Below, piece after piece: positions 52,325 through 63,727 of a stretch of 64,000 nucleotides of DNA. The stretch is from Stercorarius parasiticus. Taxonomy: Eukaryota; Chordata; Aves; Charadriiformes; Stercorariidae. Position 1 is the stretch's first letter; each line of letters begins with the position of its first letter. Below the pieces are notes generated by a model. The model searched no databases and was not told where the DNA came from. It saw nothing but the letters and a program-made list of their open reading frames with translations. Made by a program: the position numbers and the translations under genes. The DNA lies in contig VWZL01004368.1 in assembly GCA_013396915.1 (NCBI GenBank), positions 811,066 to 875,065 on the forward strand, in the 5' to 3' direction.

Positions 52325-52440
52325 ATCTTGGGTCTTCCCCTCCTAGCTGAGTGCCCTGACCTCCCCGGATTACAGAGCTGGATCTTGGCGTTCTTGCCTC
52401 CTCGACCAAGGATTTTTTTACACTCCTGGGTACCTGATAG
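52325..52440 (-). mobile_element. Second SINE-like fragment beside the first (possible)
   Basis: CTGAGTGCCCTGACCTCCCCGGATTACAGAGCTGG resembles the same GTGCCCTAACCAC...CTATAGAGC segment seen near 52125. That suggests a second, more diverged copy or a partial duplication. Confidence is limited because similarity is short. Confidence 0.3.
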
Positions 52441-52599
52441 CCCAGCTCCAGCATGAGGGGTTTGTTGAGTTTATGGACTCAGACTTGATGCTGATTTCCT
52501 TATCTCAAAGAGATAAAAAACTTAGCATGTGAAATGTAATTGCAGCTAGGCCTTGCTTGGTGTCCAAGTCTAAGGTTAAGTTATTTTCTGCAGCAGCTC

Positions 52600-52770
52600 A
52601 TGCACTGGAAAAAAGGGGTGGGGGGGAACTGGCAGCAGCTGGCAACGACGCCTGAAGGAGCTGAAGACTGTGGCATGGGAGCTTCCACCCGCTCCGCCAC
52701 GGGGAGCCTCCAGTGCAGCGGGAATGCTGGGCCCAGGCTGGCATCCCTGCAAGCTTTAGAGGCGTTGGTC
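52600..52770. other. GC-rich intronic pocket, no gene
   Basis: Local GC content rises and frames on both strands are open for 75-98 residues. No recognisable protein, splice pattern or repeat is seen. I read this as base composition. Confidence 0.4.
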
Positions 52771-55700
52771 TCTAGAGGCAGTTCTCGCTTGCTCGGTCTC
52801 AGCCACATGCTGTTACATTCTGTGACATCTAAGTAGGACAGAACTGCCCTGTCCTTGCCAGACGCCAGATTCTTCTCCAGTACGTTTTGTGTTTCTCCTC
52901 ATCCCGCCTCTGTCTGCAGACAGACAGCATTCACCATGTTGCTTTGCATTCAGGCTGAGTCCACCAACATGATCTCTGAGAATACTGAGGTTTCTCTTCT
53001 CTTTGCATGCGAGTACCGAAAATATATGTAGTCCTTGGCATGTTGCTGGCACCAGGTGACCTTGTTTGCACCCTTACTTGCTTGAATAGGGGGTTTGTGT
53101 GCCAGGGCTTAGAAAGGGGTGATTTGCAGGCTAGTAAGGGGCAACCCTGTGATTAGAAATTCCATGATCTGACAGGATGCACATTTGACCTGCTGGTGTA
53201 AAACAGATTATTATTCTATTATGTAAACATTTTAAGAACCAGGTTTGACAAGAATCGATGTCAGAAATAGGCGATGTGTTCCTACCTGTCTGTAGAAGTA
53301 CTTGCTAACATGTACTGCAGCGTTTGGTTTATCACCTTACAATAGTGGCTTTGATTAATAGCGCTTTATTAGTTATAAACATAGACTTACTGAATAAATC
53401 CTACTTACTCTGTTGAACGGCTCTCCAAGCCTACATAAAACGATTTCAGTAATTAGAAAGCTACTATAATATTTCTCTATATTGTAGACTTTGAGTTGTT
53501 AGCTCTCTGCCAGCTTTCCTGAATTCCTCCATAGGCTTTCTACTTGACCCCATCCTTGACACGAAAGGGAAATGGGTTCAACTTGCATTTTGCGATGAGA
53601 AAGGGCAGATGTGCTAAGACAGGCTTCCCATAGAAAAGAGGAAGGGGTGGAGAGAGGAAATAGCGTGTCTCTCATTCCAATGTGCCTCTGAAGCCATCCT
53701 CTTCTCCGCCAGGATCAGAGAAACTAGGCTGGAGAGGAGATATCCCTGCTGAAAGGGACCAAACCCCCTCCCTGAAGGACAGTAGAGTTATCACAATTGC
53801 TTTGTGGGCTTGCATTTCAAGAGAAGAGTAGAAGAGTACGCCTAAGGGGTGTTGGCATAAGGCATCTTATGGAGAGCTCACCTCTGTCTTTCTCTAGAAG
53901 ATGTAGGCTTGTAGCTCCTGGGGTTTTTACCCACAAAAAGCAGTGGGGATCAGTTGTTTTATCTACTACTGAAATGCAGCCATCAGTGCAGAATAACATG
54001 AAAACAGTTTGAAAGGAAGCGTGGAACACTGTATTCAACTGAAACTAATTACCTGATTAGGTTTTGGCCTGGCTGTGTGGGTTGACATCCAATGGTCTTG
54101 GCGACAATACCTGTTAGCAAAGCCAAGTCTAGTCTTGCTTCATTTAAAGACTCTGGACAAAACTTCTGGACTTGTGTGCTGAATGCTAAGCAGTGAGAAA
54201 ATAGGCCACTGATTTAAAGTACCCATGGCTGCAATGGGTGTCAGTGGGCAGCTGGCACGGTTGCAGATGAATGAGCTTATTTGGGTTTTAGAAATACTGG
54301 TTTCCATTTAAAGGTGGTTCTGTTTCAATCTGGTGAAATTTAACTCTGCATCAGAACATCCTCTGTTCACAGCTATAGGATTAGCACTTTCCTGTCCTTC
54401 AGCACTTCAGACTTCTTCCTTTAGAAATTTAGTCGAAGTCTGACACTGAGATCTCGTAAACGTAGAAAATCGCCTAAAGGGATGTTAGCTCACCTAGTCT
54501 GAGTCTGTTACAGTAATTCCGTCTCTTTATCTTCATAGGGGTTAAATACGTTAGGTCTGCTTTGTTAGGTGAGAAGCATTTGTTATTGCTGCTGTTGTCT
54601 TCTCTTGCACCTTTGTCGCAAACACTTTTTTGATCTGTTGGTGTCTTTGGAAAATGGCACGTTTTCATGTTAGCAGTACCTGTGCAGCATCTCAAGTGTC
54701 TATAGTGGTTAGACACATCTATATTTACCAGCATGACGGTAATTTTTTTGTCTTGGCATCACTCTAAAGGGAAAATAAATCATTACTTGGAAGGATTTGA
54801 AGCTTTACTGGGAAGAGATGGCTGAGTCTTTCATCTATACGCTATTATGAAAACACAGTCCATTAAGAGCAAGGGAGAGCAGAGCACTTTTAGAAAGACT
54901 TGACGTGTCCTTGCCTCTGAACGGGAAGCTTCTGGGCTGCACACACTTCTGGCACCCTAGAGAGGCTCTGTTCTCCCTTCCCAGGGAGAACGACGTGAAA
55001 TGAAGTGTCAAATGAGTTGTGGCAGTTCACTGGTGAGCATTGACTTTATGAGGAAATTTAGTACGTCTACTCTGATATCCTGGAAGTGCATCGAGACACA
55101 TTACTAAACTGAATTGGACAAGTGGTTGATGAAAATCCAAGAGCTGGTAAGAGATGCTCCACAGAACAAGAAATCCTAATAGACAACCATAGGAAAAAAT
55201 ATTTTTGCCAACTGGCTGACTATTTAACTTAGCAACTGGCTTATGCTCTACCCTATTCCTTAACATCTAAAATAAATATTGAGTTCTCTCCTGTTTACAA
55301 ACCTTCGTAAACCATTTGCCTAAGAGGCATTGCAGTAATGAAGTCCGCAAAGTTGTGTTTAAGCATTTCCTCTTACTGCAAGAATAAATCCATCAAGTTT
55401 TCGGCCTCCCACAAAGAGAACAAATGCAAGACTGTTAAGTGCCATAAAAGCCCCAAGAAACTTCAGAAGCAATTTAAAATAATAAAAATATGCTTTTGGA
55501 CACCTCTCGCTACTTCTACATGAAACGAGGCTGGGCAGGGACTCGAGGGCTGGAGAGGAGGATGGGAGTTCACCTTGAATAACCTGGTATTCCCTTCCCT
55601 TCTCTCCTGCCATCCCCAAATCAGCTGTCACAGTATTGGCAGGAGTGTCCTGAGCCTCCGCTAGCCGGGAGTTTGCCCAGCTGTTTGGCCCAGGATTTCA

Positions 55701-56000
55701 TAGAGAAGGAGGAAACCTTTCTGAGTGTAGCTTCTGTAAAAATCACTGTTTCAGTGATCAAAGGAGCAGTGTCCCTATGGGGGGAAAAAAGAGTAGTTGG
55801 AGAGCTTGGTGGGGTGCGGAGGGGCGAGCGATGTGAGTTTCCACAGGGCCTGGCTTCTTCGTGATAAATAATCACCCTACAGCAGAGCTGATCTCCTAGG
55901 AAAAGTGGTGGGATTACAAAGGTGGTAAGATCCCCACTTGTTAAAAGCAGGCGTAAAGGTCAACTCCATTACAATTTTGTGGTTTGAAACCATGTCCCTC

Positions 56001-56028
56001 CTAACACCTACTTGTGTTGCCGTTGCAG
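56001..56028 (+). other. GREM2: GREM2 branch point and 3' splice site
   Basis: CTAAC (56001-56005) fits the branch-site consensus and lies about 24 bases before the AG at 56027-56028, within the usual distance. The bases between are pyrimidine-leaning (CCTACTTGTGTTGCCGTTGCAG). The junction is CAG|G followed at once by ATG, so exon 2 adds just one untranslated base before the start codon. The site is seen directly; its use is inferred from the GREM2 gene structure. Confidence 0.85.
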
Positions 56029-56029
56029 G

Positions 56030-56536
56030 ATGATTTGGAAATTTGCCTTGTCCGTTTGTCTGATGGCAGCGCTGGTTCGAGTAACAGACACCAGGAAAAA
56101 CCGTCCTGCAGGTGCCATTCCCTCCCCTTACAAAGACAGCAGCAGCAACCACTCAGAGCGGAGGCAGCAGCTGAATAAGGAGGTGCTGGCCTCCAGCCAG
56201 GAGGCCCTGGTGGTCACCGAAAGGAAGTACCTCAAGAGCGACTGGTGCAAGACGCAGCCCCTGCGGCAGACTGTCAGCGAGGAGGGCTGCATAAGCCGCA
56301 CTATCATCAACCGCTTTTGCTATGGGCAGTGCAACTCCTTCTACATACCACGGCACGTGAAAAAGGAGGAGGAGTCCTTCCAGTCCTGCGCCTTCTGCAA
56401 GCCGCACAAGGTCACCTCTTCGACCGTGCAGCTGGAGTGCCCTGAGCTGGACCCACCTTTCCGACTTAAGAAAATTCAGAAGGTCAAGCAGTGCCGGTGC
56501 ATGTCTGTGAATCTTAACAACTCAGGCAAACTGTGA
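56030..56536 (+). CDS. GREM2: Gremlin-2 (PRDC), secreted BMP antagonist
   Basis: This codes for 168 residues, the usual vertebrate GREM2 length, complete in one exon. GREM2 is a secreted DAN-family protein that binds BMP2/BMP4-type ligands outside the cell and blocks their receptors, shaping patterning of heart, skeleton and follicles. Residues 1 to about 21 form a signal peptide (basic start, hydrophobic FALSVCLMAALV core). A basic, probably flexible N-terminal arm follows (RKNRPAGAIPSPYKD). The cystine-knot domain spans Cys73 to Cys157, with cysteines at 73, 87, 97, 101, 120, 123, 137, 155 and 157 and the family motif CYGQCNSFYIP (97-107). Lys/Arg-rich segments at 109-112 and 145-153 fit heparin binding. 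N-glycosylation sequons lie at Asn40 (NHS) and Asn163 (NNS). The ATG at 56030 is chosen because it begins the signal peptide and follows the splice site. The in-frame TTG at 56012 lies in the intron. No frameshift or missing cysteine is seen. GREM1 is excluded by the shorter N-terminal arm. Confidence 0.98.
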   Translation: MIWKFALSVCLMAALVRVTDTRKNRPAGAIPSPYKDSSSNHSERRQQLNKEVLASSQEALVVTERKYLKSDWCKTQPLRQTVSEEGCISRTIINRFCYGQCNSFYIPRHVKKEEESFQSCAFCKPHKVTSSTVQLECPELDPPFRLKKIQKVKQCRCMSVNLNNSGKL

Positions 56537-57358
56537 GAGCAGGCGTGTGGCGACTGCTTGGTGTTGCCCCCATCAGATTTACTGCTGCCTCTCCGCTCCC
56601 ACTGAGCAGACTGTCCATTTTGTTGGTTTGTTTCTTCTTTTCCTTTTTTTTTGTGTGTTTTGTTTTCTTTCAGGAGGCATCTCTCCAGCAAGGAAAGGCT
56701 CCTTGTCGCTTGCCTACTGGAATAATGCTTTTTAATGGGCTGTTAGGCACTTCACCATAAAGTTTCACTGTATTTCCAATATCATCCGGCGGTTGAATCT
56801 TCTGGAGTGGAGCAGGCTCCCAGAAGTTGGGATTGATCATCTAAGTGACCAGTTGGCTGAATCCAGCATTAAATGTTTCCACTGTGTGGAGTAAAGCCCT
56901 CTGCCCTACACTCCAGTCCCCTCCACAAGCCCAGAAGGCCTTCCCCGTGCTTTGGTCCGGAGCTTGCCGTCCCCCCTTGGAAGTGCTGGGGTGCTGCCTA
57001 GGACTGGGGGGGGACGCAGATGAGGGAGAGTAATGAGGAGTAATGTGCGAAAAGCAAGTGAGACTCTCTGATGATGCTCATCTCCTTAAGACAACTTTTA
57101 ATTGTGCAATGACGAAGGGTTCCGGGCTTGTTGTCTGAAGGGCAGATGCAAAGCGAGGGGGAGAGGGCGAGGCGCTGGGTCAGCCACCGCCACCACGGAG
57201 CAGACTGAGGGTGGGTTCTGATGCTGTTGTGGTCAGAGTATATCATCGAACACGTGGTCTCTGCAGCAGTGTTTATTTTGTAACCTAGCTATAGTAAGCT
57301 GTTTAAAGTATTATAGACCTAGCCGTGTATATTTTTCTTGTGGCAGAATATGCCAGAG

Positions 57359-57364
57359 ATTAAA
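57359..57364 (+). terminator. GREM2: Possible proximal polyadenylation signal (ATTAAA)
   Basis: ATTAAA, the commonest variant signal, is followed about 20-40 bases later by the GT-rich TGTGTTGAGTAAG. Its use would give a short 3' UTR of about 0.85 kb. A lone ATTAAA in AT-rich DNA is weak evidence. Confidence 0.35.
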
Positions 57365-58873
57365 ATGTGTTGAGTAAGAGACTGGGTTGCTAGGTCAGCT
57401 GCCTGGCTTAAAATGGACATGGTTTAACTAGGCTTTCGGTAGGTTTTTGTGTGTTAGATATGTGTGTGTTTCTTACTCCAAAAAAAGGACAACATCCATT
57501 TATGACCTTATATTTATGCCTGCTCAGACTGGGGGAGGTGGGAGGGCAGTGGGAGAGGAGCTGAGAACACTTAAGGGGAACGCTGTTTCGGGTAAGGTAT
57601 AACAGCACTGTCGCACAAAGGACAAAATTTGGTCATTGCTGGACTGAATACAAAAGCTGCATCGGTGTCATCAGGTTTTGGGAGTGGTGTCTCACCCATG
57701 ATCGGAAATGATGTTAATGTGTTAGTGTTAAAGGACAAACCCATCAGTGGGTGCCGCTGGAATGGGTCACAGCTGTAGGAACAGGGAGAGAGTAAGTTGT
57801 AATTGCTACAATACTGGTGGTCCACTCAATTTTTGAGTCCTACATAATCAGCGTTGGTGAACACTAGCAGTTCATTTTAAATCATACTGTGTTGCTATTC
57901 AGTTGACGGAGTTTAGCATGTCCCGTATATCCCGTTTGTTCCAGATCTGATCTGTATTAGTCCCAGCTGCATTAAAATCCTATGTCTCAAAACAAACCAG
58001 CCCCTTCCCCCAAACCAAAGCCCGTGCGTGCTCAATTGTCTGAAGCTTACAAATTAAAAATGACACGCCGACTCCCTGATGCATGTCTCACAGCTCAGCA
58101 TCTGCGTCTAGTGGAACCAGCTTGCTGTGGGAGCCCTTTCCCGCCAGCCTCTTCACATGCAGCCACTCCAAGGGGTTAATGTGCTCAGCACTCGCGCCAG
58201 GCAGGGCTCTCTGGTGCCACGGGTCTCTGTTATGTGAGAAAGGCTGCTCTAAGAGGCTTTCAGGACTGAGCTCCACCAGAGCCCACCAAGCGGTTTACGG
58301 GGGTTGGCACGGGCAGGATGAGGTTGGTCAGGTCTGTTTAGCCCTATGACGCGAAGGGCCGTGGCTTTTCTGCCGTGGCGACTCCTCGCGCAGGGATTGC
58401 TTCGGAGGAGGCTGCGGCTGCTGGGCTGCCAGCATCGTGCCAGCCACCGAACGGGTACCATTCAGTCTGGGTTTGGGAGCGTTGGTGTGGGTGGGGTTGC
58501 GGGGGGAAGTGGCAATAGCTATAGTCTACCAAGACTCCAGGGATCTCGGTCTCCACTTGAAAGAAATGAACTCAAAAAGTCAGGCATTTTGGGCTAGGGA
58601 GAGAAAAGCACCCTAGTAACTTCAGTTAAGAAAAATGTGCAAGAATCTTTATCTTTAAGCTATGCCCTGCCTGGGCTTTTCATCAGTTTGCAATATGAAT
58701 ATGCTGCAGCTTAAAGCTCCTTCTAGGAGCTGTGTTTATGTAAAAACTGAGTTGAGCTTGTAATGGTTAAAACTGTATTTAATTCTTGTTTTATAAATGA
58801 AAACAAAAATGAAGAAATGCTTTAAGTATAATGTAATTATTTTATAGGTCTACTATTAAATTATAGATTAAAT

Positions 58874-58879
58874 AATAAA
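58874..58879 (+). terminator. GREM2: Distal polyadenylation signal (AATAAA)
   Basis: This is the canonical hexamer at the end of an AT-rich stretch, with GT-containing sequence (GGTGTACGG, then CCTTGTGTCC) 25-60 bases downstream. It is the first AATAAA after the stop codon and so the best candidate for the main GREM2 mRNA end. Confidence 0.75.
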
Positions 58880-58898
58880 GCTACTCTAGGGTTACATG

Positions 58899-60336
58899 GC
58901 ATCCAGGTGTACGGGCTTTGCTTCAACACCTTGTGTCCAACTGCTCTCTCATCAGCGTATTCTCCGGCTTCCTTTTGACCCTGCCAGATGCAGGTAAATC
59001 ATGGCTCACGCTGGCAGCTTGGGAAAGCCTAGCTCCTTCTTCCCTTGTCCCCGACTCCTGCAAAAGTACCTGCAAGGCAAGAGGGAAAAGTAAATTGCAC
59101 TAATCCTAGATTCTGGAGTTGATTCTGCATGCACAAATTCTGGCTTTTTGGTAAACTGACAAGATGACAACCAAAGCTCCACCACTGGCTGAACTGCTGG
59201 CATCATTTGTGGTAAAAGAAGTAAATATTACCCTGACCTAAGTGGTTTTGCTTAAAATATAGCTAGATNTGTATAGGTGAACTTTAATGGTTGCTATCAG
59301 CTCTTGAATGAGTACACTGCATGTCTCTCAAAAGTTAGGGTAGCATTTTGTTGGTTTTTTTCTTTCCAACCCAGAGAAAAGATAGTTGCAAAACAATCTT
59401 GAAGAAAAACTTTAGTGAGGAAAGAGAGTTCTCACACTGAGGAATGAGCCTCCATGTGAGCAGAAGACATGCCTCTCGTGAGTCCTGAAAGAAGCAGGAG
59501 CACCTAGAACACAACGAGCAAGGGAGGGCTCTGTCCCTTACGGCATTATAGCTGATACCTGGAAGAACTCTCTGCTGTCTTCCCTTCCCCATCTCTTGCC
59601 CAAAGCCTCTCATAGTTCAGCAATTTAATGGGTTTGGGGATTTATTTTTTTTAGTAGATGTTGGTTTTGAGAATTGCGTTGCTTTAGCCAACTAAGCATG
59701 GTCAGGGCCCTCTGCAAGTGCCTCTGTCAGTTGGCTCAAAAGGAGCTTGGGCAGCCATCTCCAACGCCCCTCTCCCATGCACACCTGTCTCTCAGCCACT
59801 CTCCTGCTTTGGGGGTACCGTCATTGCCCAGCACCCACCCGAACCTCTCCTGTTTGTGGTACAGCCTAGACTCCAGCTCCAGCTCTCCCCGTTTAACCAA
59901 TCCAAAAATCTCCCCCTTGTGGAAGCAATCCAAGAGCAAGGCAAGAGTAGATGAAAAAAAGCAGATATATGAAGTATTTCTTAAGGTAGACTGGTGATGT
60001 GGGACAGGGGAAGGAGGGGGACAGTAAATGTTAAGCTCTACCTCCATGGAACTGCTGAGTTGACAGGGCCCCAATTTGGGATGAGTGATGAAGGCTCCCA
60101 GTTTCTAAAACAGCTTAAATTTGAGCTGCAGCTGGGAATAAATGAGGAAACAGTGCTGACTCAACAGGGACCCTTTACCTTCAGTAAGACACCATCTTTT
60201 TGAGGCGATGGACTTACCACTGGATGCCTTTACAAGCAGGTTGGATGAATGTCAGGTACAGCACAGGTACAGGTGGATCTGTCATAAGCAAGAGAATGGC
60301 CTGGAAAACCTGTTCTGTAACATGGCTCTCATTTGA
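58899..60336. other. Downstream intergenic sequence, no gene seen
   Basis: No recognisable gene or repeat is seen. A single unknown base lies at 59269. Open frames near 59670-60000 overlap in several frames and are not recognised. Confidence 0.6.
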
Positions 60337-60791
60337 TTCATAGAATTGCCTAGGTTGGAAAGGACTTCTCAGATCATCAAGTCCAAACATCAACCTAACA
60401 CTGACAAAACCCATCACTAAACCATGTTGCTAAGCATCATGTCTACCCGTCTTTTAAATACCTCCAGGGATGACGATTCCACTACTTCCCTGGGCAGCCT
60501 GTTCCAATGCTCGATAACCCCTTCTGTGTAGAAATTTTTTCTAATATCCAATCTAAACCTCCTCTGGCCCAACTTGAGGCCGTTTCCTCTTGTCCTATTG
60601 CTTGTTAGTCAGGAGAAGAGACTGACCCCCACCTCTCTGCAACCTCATTTCAGGTAGTTGTAGAGAGCAATAAGGTCTCCCCTCAGCCTCCTTTTCTCCA
60701 GACTAAACCACCCCAGCTCCCTCAGCCGCTCCTCATAAGACTTGCTCTCCAGACCCCTCACCAGCTTTGTTGCCCTTCTCTGGACCCACTC
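60337..60791 (-). mobile_element. CR1 retrotransposon with broken ORF2 end
   Basis: This is the largest repeat copy in the window at about 455 bases. On the + strand it begins TTCATAGAATTGCCTAGG, the reversed CR1 tail, then shows GATCATCAAGTCCAAAC, ACCTCCAGGGATGACGATTCC, TTCTAATATCCAATCTAAACC and GAGAGCAATAAGGTCTCCCC. The - strand from 60791 to 60648 still reads as the C-terminal part of CR1 ORF2 ([20 protein letters not shown], then [20 protein letters not shown]) before a stop at 60645-60647. Further stops and shifts follow in the remaining ORF2 end, so it is inactive. It is relatively young compared with the L3-like fossils and lies antisense to GREM2, 1.4 kb past its 3' end. Confidence 0.95.
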
Positions 60792-62640
60792 ATTGATTGA
60801 TGGGTAGCAGACCTGAGTGCTGGTGGGCATCATTTTCTGACTTCTCCCTTTGCTGACGTTCACGCTCTCTTCAGAATAACTCAGCTCCATCAGTTTCCAC
60901 TTATTCTGTCCACAGCATCTTAAAATTGGTGTAACTTAAATAACTGGTATAATGAACATGGCATAAACTTGCCTCTGCTTATTAACCAAGAGTACGCAAC
61001 AAAGTCATTGCAATGCAGAGACTTGCTCTATCTTCTCTCAATAAAGTTAATAACCGCTTCCAACTTCTTAAGCTGATCACTGAAAAATCAGGCAAGAAAA
61101 AATTGTCAACCTATGGAAGGTATTACTAATTGCACTCCCACTGTTGGTTAATACTTAACTGACTTTTGGAAGTGCTTTGGGATGATGAAAGGTACTACAA
61201 AAAAGCTAACCACTACTACGTCATGACACGTGACAAATACCACGCTTCTGAAAGGCTTCAGTTTGCAAGCAAACCACCACAAATTGTCTTAGCTCCTCAT
61301 AAAAAACAGACTGTTATTCGGAGTCAGTCATATCTGCTGCTCAGGTATGAAAGTCCTTATTTAGCTGCTGCATTTGTATAAGTAACTGTGAATGACATGT
61401 AGTGTTGGTGATCAACAAAAGCTCAGAATTTTCTCTGTGAGAACTCTTTTAGGACTACAGCCAACTCTAAGCATAGTATGCTTGACGTTGCAGGAAATAG
61501 GGGAAGAGGGGACCAACAGGGTGTTCAGGGTCTTTAAAACACACCCAAACAAACAATCAAGATAACATTAGTCTAGAATCCTGTAAAAAGTTGAGCGTGC
61601 CACTGAAAAAAAGGGCAGTGGTGAAGCTTATGCTGGGAATCCAGTCTGGGAGTGGTCAGCTTTGGTGCTACACATAGTGGGCTGCTTTACTTTGTATGGA
61701 AGTCTAGAAACAAGCAATGTAAGGGAGAGACGCGTTCAAACAAGTAGGTTGGGCCTGAGTAACTTGAAAGAGGAAAATCTGTGTAGCAGCTTGTATCTTA
61801 ATATCATAAGATGGTACCACCAGCTGCAGTCAGCATTTGCCACTGTTCTTCAAGAGAGATGTTTGCAAATAACTTTCAGCATCCATGCTGCAGGTCCAGT
61901 GAAATGGGTAGTATGTATGTATGCAACAGCCCTACCAGGTTGCTGGACAACACTTCAATGATATAAAACATTTATATATAAAAGACATTATAATATGCAG
62001 ATAATAGTTTTTAATGCTTATTGCCCTAATAGCAATTTCTTGAGACTGTTATATAGCAGCGTTAGTAGGAACAGGTTACAAACCTAAGCCAAATGCCCCG
62101 CTGGAAGGCATGCACAAGCCAGAGAAGCGAGTGATACATTGTCTGATTGGGTAAAGGACTCTGAAGCTCCTTCCTACCACCACCTGGGGAAGAGTTAATG
62201 TATCCACATAACAGGAAATGACTGCCACTATGCTTCCAAAGGGCAAGGAAAGAGAAGGCCCATTTCCATCGATCCCTTCCCAAAGGTATTTCCCTGACGA
62301 CAGGAACCTGAATGGGATGTGGTGCTTAGGGATCAAATGGTTGCTAGCAAACTACAGCATAGCCTGAGAGTGAAGAGAGAAGGCAATTATTTAATTATTA
62401 TTCCTTTTATTTTCATATAAATTAACATTCTAAAAAAATTGAAATAGAAACACTAAATACAGTATTGCACATAGTGATCTTTGTTAGATGATCTATTATT
62501 TCGTTTAGTATAGTAATATACATACTGTAGGTACTGAAGGGAACAGGAAGGCTACAAATGAAAACATGCTACTGTATCATCGCACTTAGGAGCAAAGTTA
62601 AGAGGAAAAGACTATTGTTTACATAAATACAAACATGGAT
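60792..62640. other. Downstream intergenic sequence, no gene seen
   Basis: AT-rich with short open frames only, none recognised. No repeat was identified with confidence. An AATAAA on the - strand lies at 62406-62411. Confidence 0.55.
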
Positions 62641-62664
62641 TTGAATCAGTGCCATTAAAATAGC

Positions 62665-62670
62665 TTTATT
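62665..62670 (-). terminator. Possible polyadenylation signal on the - strand
   Basis: TTTATT on the + strand is AATAAA on the - strand, with an A-rich surround (CTTTAAAAAATAAAGC). A second such hexamer lies at 62406-62411. Both could end a transcript running leftwards into the region behind GREM2, or be chance in AT-rich DNA. Confidence 0.25.
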
Positions 62671-63705
62671 TTTTAAAGTTTTTTCTATAAGGTAGTTGTA
62701 ACAGCAAATAATGTCTTCTTTTCACTTCCCCAAATAGTAATGTTACTCCCATCAACACAAAATTTTAGAACTCCATTCTTGGTAATTTATATCCCTGCCA
62801 GAAATTATTACGAGTACAGATTTTCACATAGGTTTGTCAGCAACAGGAGACTCACTTTTCACATAGTGAAAAAAAACCATCTTTTCTAGTGCTTGGTATA
62901 TGTGAAGAATAACAGATTCCTGAGGTCATATTTCGCGCTCCCTTTTATGACACCCTGTAAGATATATTAGCCTCTGGACAGCTAGGAATGTCTCTTGATG
63001 TGCTAGATTAGACAAGGAATAACCCAACCCAGCAGGTTAGAGCTCATTTGCCTTAGCCCAGTGTCTTTCAGGCTCCAAGGTTGTGAGCACGTGCATCCAA
63101 ATCAGTTGCACACACTGTCTGCTTTCAAAAAAGTGCGCTTTGAAAGAAAAATGTTATCAATCAGGCAGATTGGTTTGGGGCTCTTTAATTAGGACTGGAG
63201 GAAGGGGCTATTATCGATTGAGCAGATCAAAACTGATATAGTAAATTCTGGATTGCAAATAGGAATTAAGCATGTGGTCTAAAATGGAAGCCCTAAATCA
63301 TAGATTTCAATCATTAACCTCCTAGTCAGGGACACTGAGAGCCTGGAGGAGAAGTCTGCAGCTCTGTTAAGTGTGAAATTGATGTCAACTAGTTGGTAGT
63401 CTATGTTCTGTCACTAGAATTGGCTACTGTTTTCCATAAATGCTAATCCCCATGTGCATCTTTTAATGTCTCTCTAAAGGAGTTTTAAATTAACTGTAAA
63501 GCTAATTCCAAAAGGGAAGTCACATAAATGTGGCCAAAAGCTTGTCTGACTTAAGTGATCAGCAGTTAAAACTATACTATACCTTCTAAAGTTCATGTAA
63601 AAGTATTACCTGCTTTATATATTAACAAACTATATAGCCAAATCTCTCTCATACTCTCTATGATACTTCTGTGCTTTTCTGTATTTTCCTGCATTTCACT
63701 TACTC

Positions 63706-63727
63706 TTTTTTTTTTTTTTCTTTTTTT
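63706..63727. repeat. Poly-T tract
   Basis: Fourteen T, one C, then seven T. Read on the - strand this is an A-rich tract that encodes the Lys-rich run in an otherwise unsupported open frame. No SINE or processed pseudogene body adjoins it that I can recognise. Confidence 0.9.

Larger units (their letters stand above)
20211..56028 (+). other. GREM2: GREM2 intron 1 (about 36 kb)
   Basis: This interval runs from the end of the CpG-island gap to the AG at 56027-56028 that precedes the coding exon. No other coding gene is supportable within it on either strand. Open frames are short, lack family resemblance and often overlap one another. Everything else recognised here is repeat-derived: CR1 fragments, an L3-like fossil, MIR/CORE-like SINE fossils, an inverted repeat, direct repeats and microsatellites. 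The 5' border is uncertain because the donor is not visible. Confidence 0.65.
56537..58898 (+). other. GREM2: GREM2 3' UTR
   Basis: Following the stop at 56534-56536, about 2.36 kb runs to the strong AATAAA at 58874-58879. The end is set about 20 bases past that signal. The last ~250 bases are AT-rich, typical of a vertebrate 3' UTR end, whereas 58160-58520 is GC-rich. A T-rich tract lies at 56615-56670. No further coding sequence is evident. Long AU-rich 3' UTRs are usual for this gene. Exact cleavage needs transcript data. Confidence 0.75.

Noticed and set aside
56012..56029. In-frame TTG extending the GREM2 frame by six residues upstream of the ATG
   Set aside because: These bases are the end of the intron (polypyrimidine region and CAG). 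The signal peptide starts at the ATG at 56030 and gives the expected 168 residues.
60645..60890. Small - strand gene of 81 residues
   Set aside because: Its C-terminal half is the decayed end of CR1 ORF2 and the N-terminal half is flanking sequence, so it is part of a dead retrotransposon and not a host gene.
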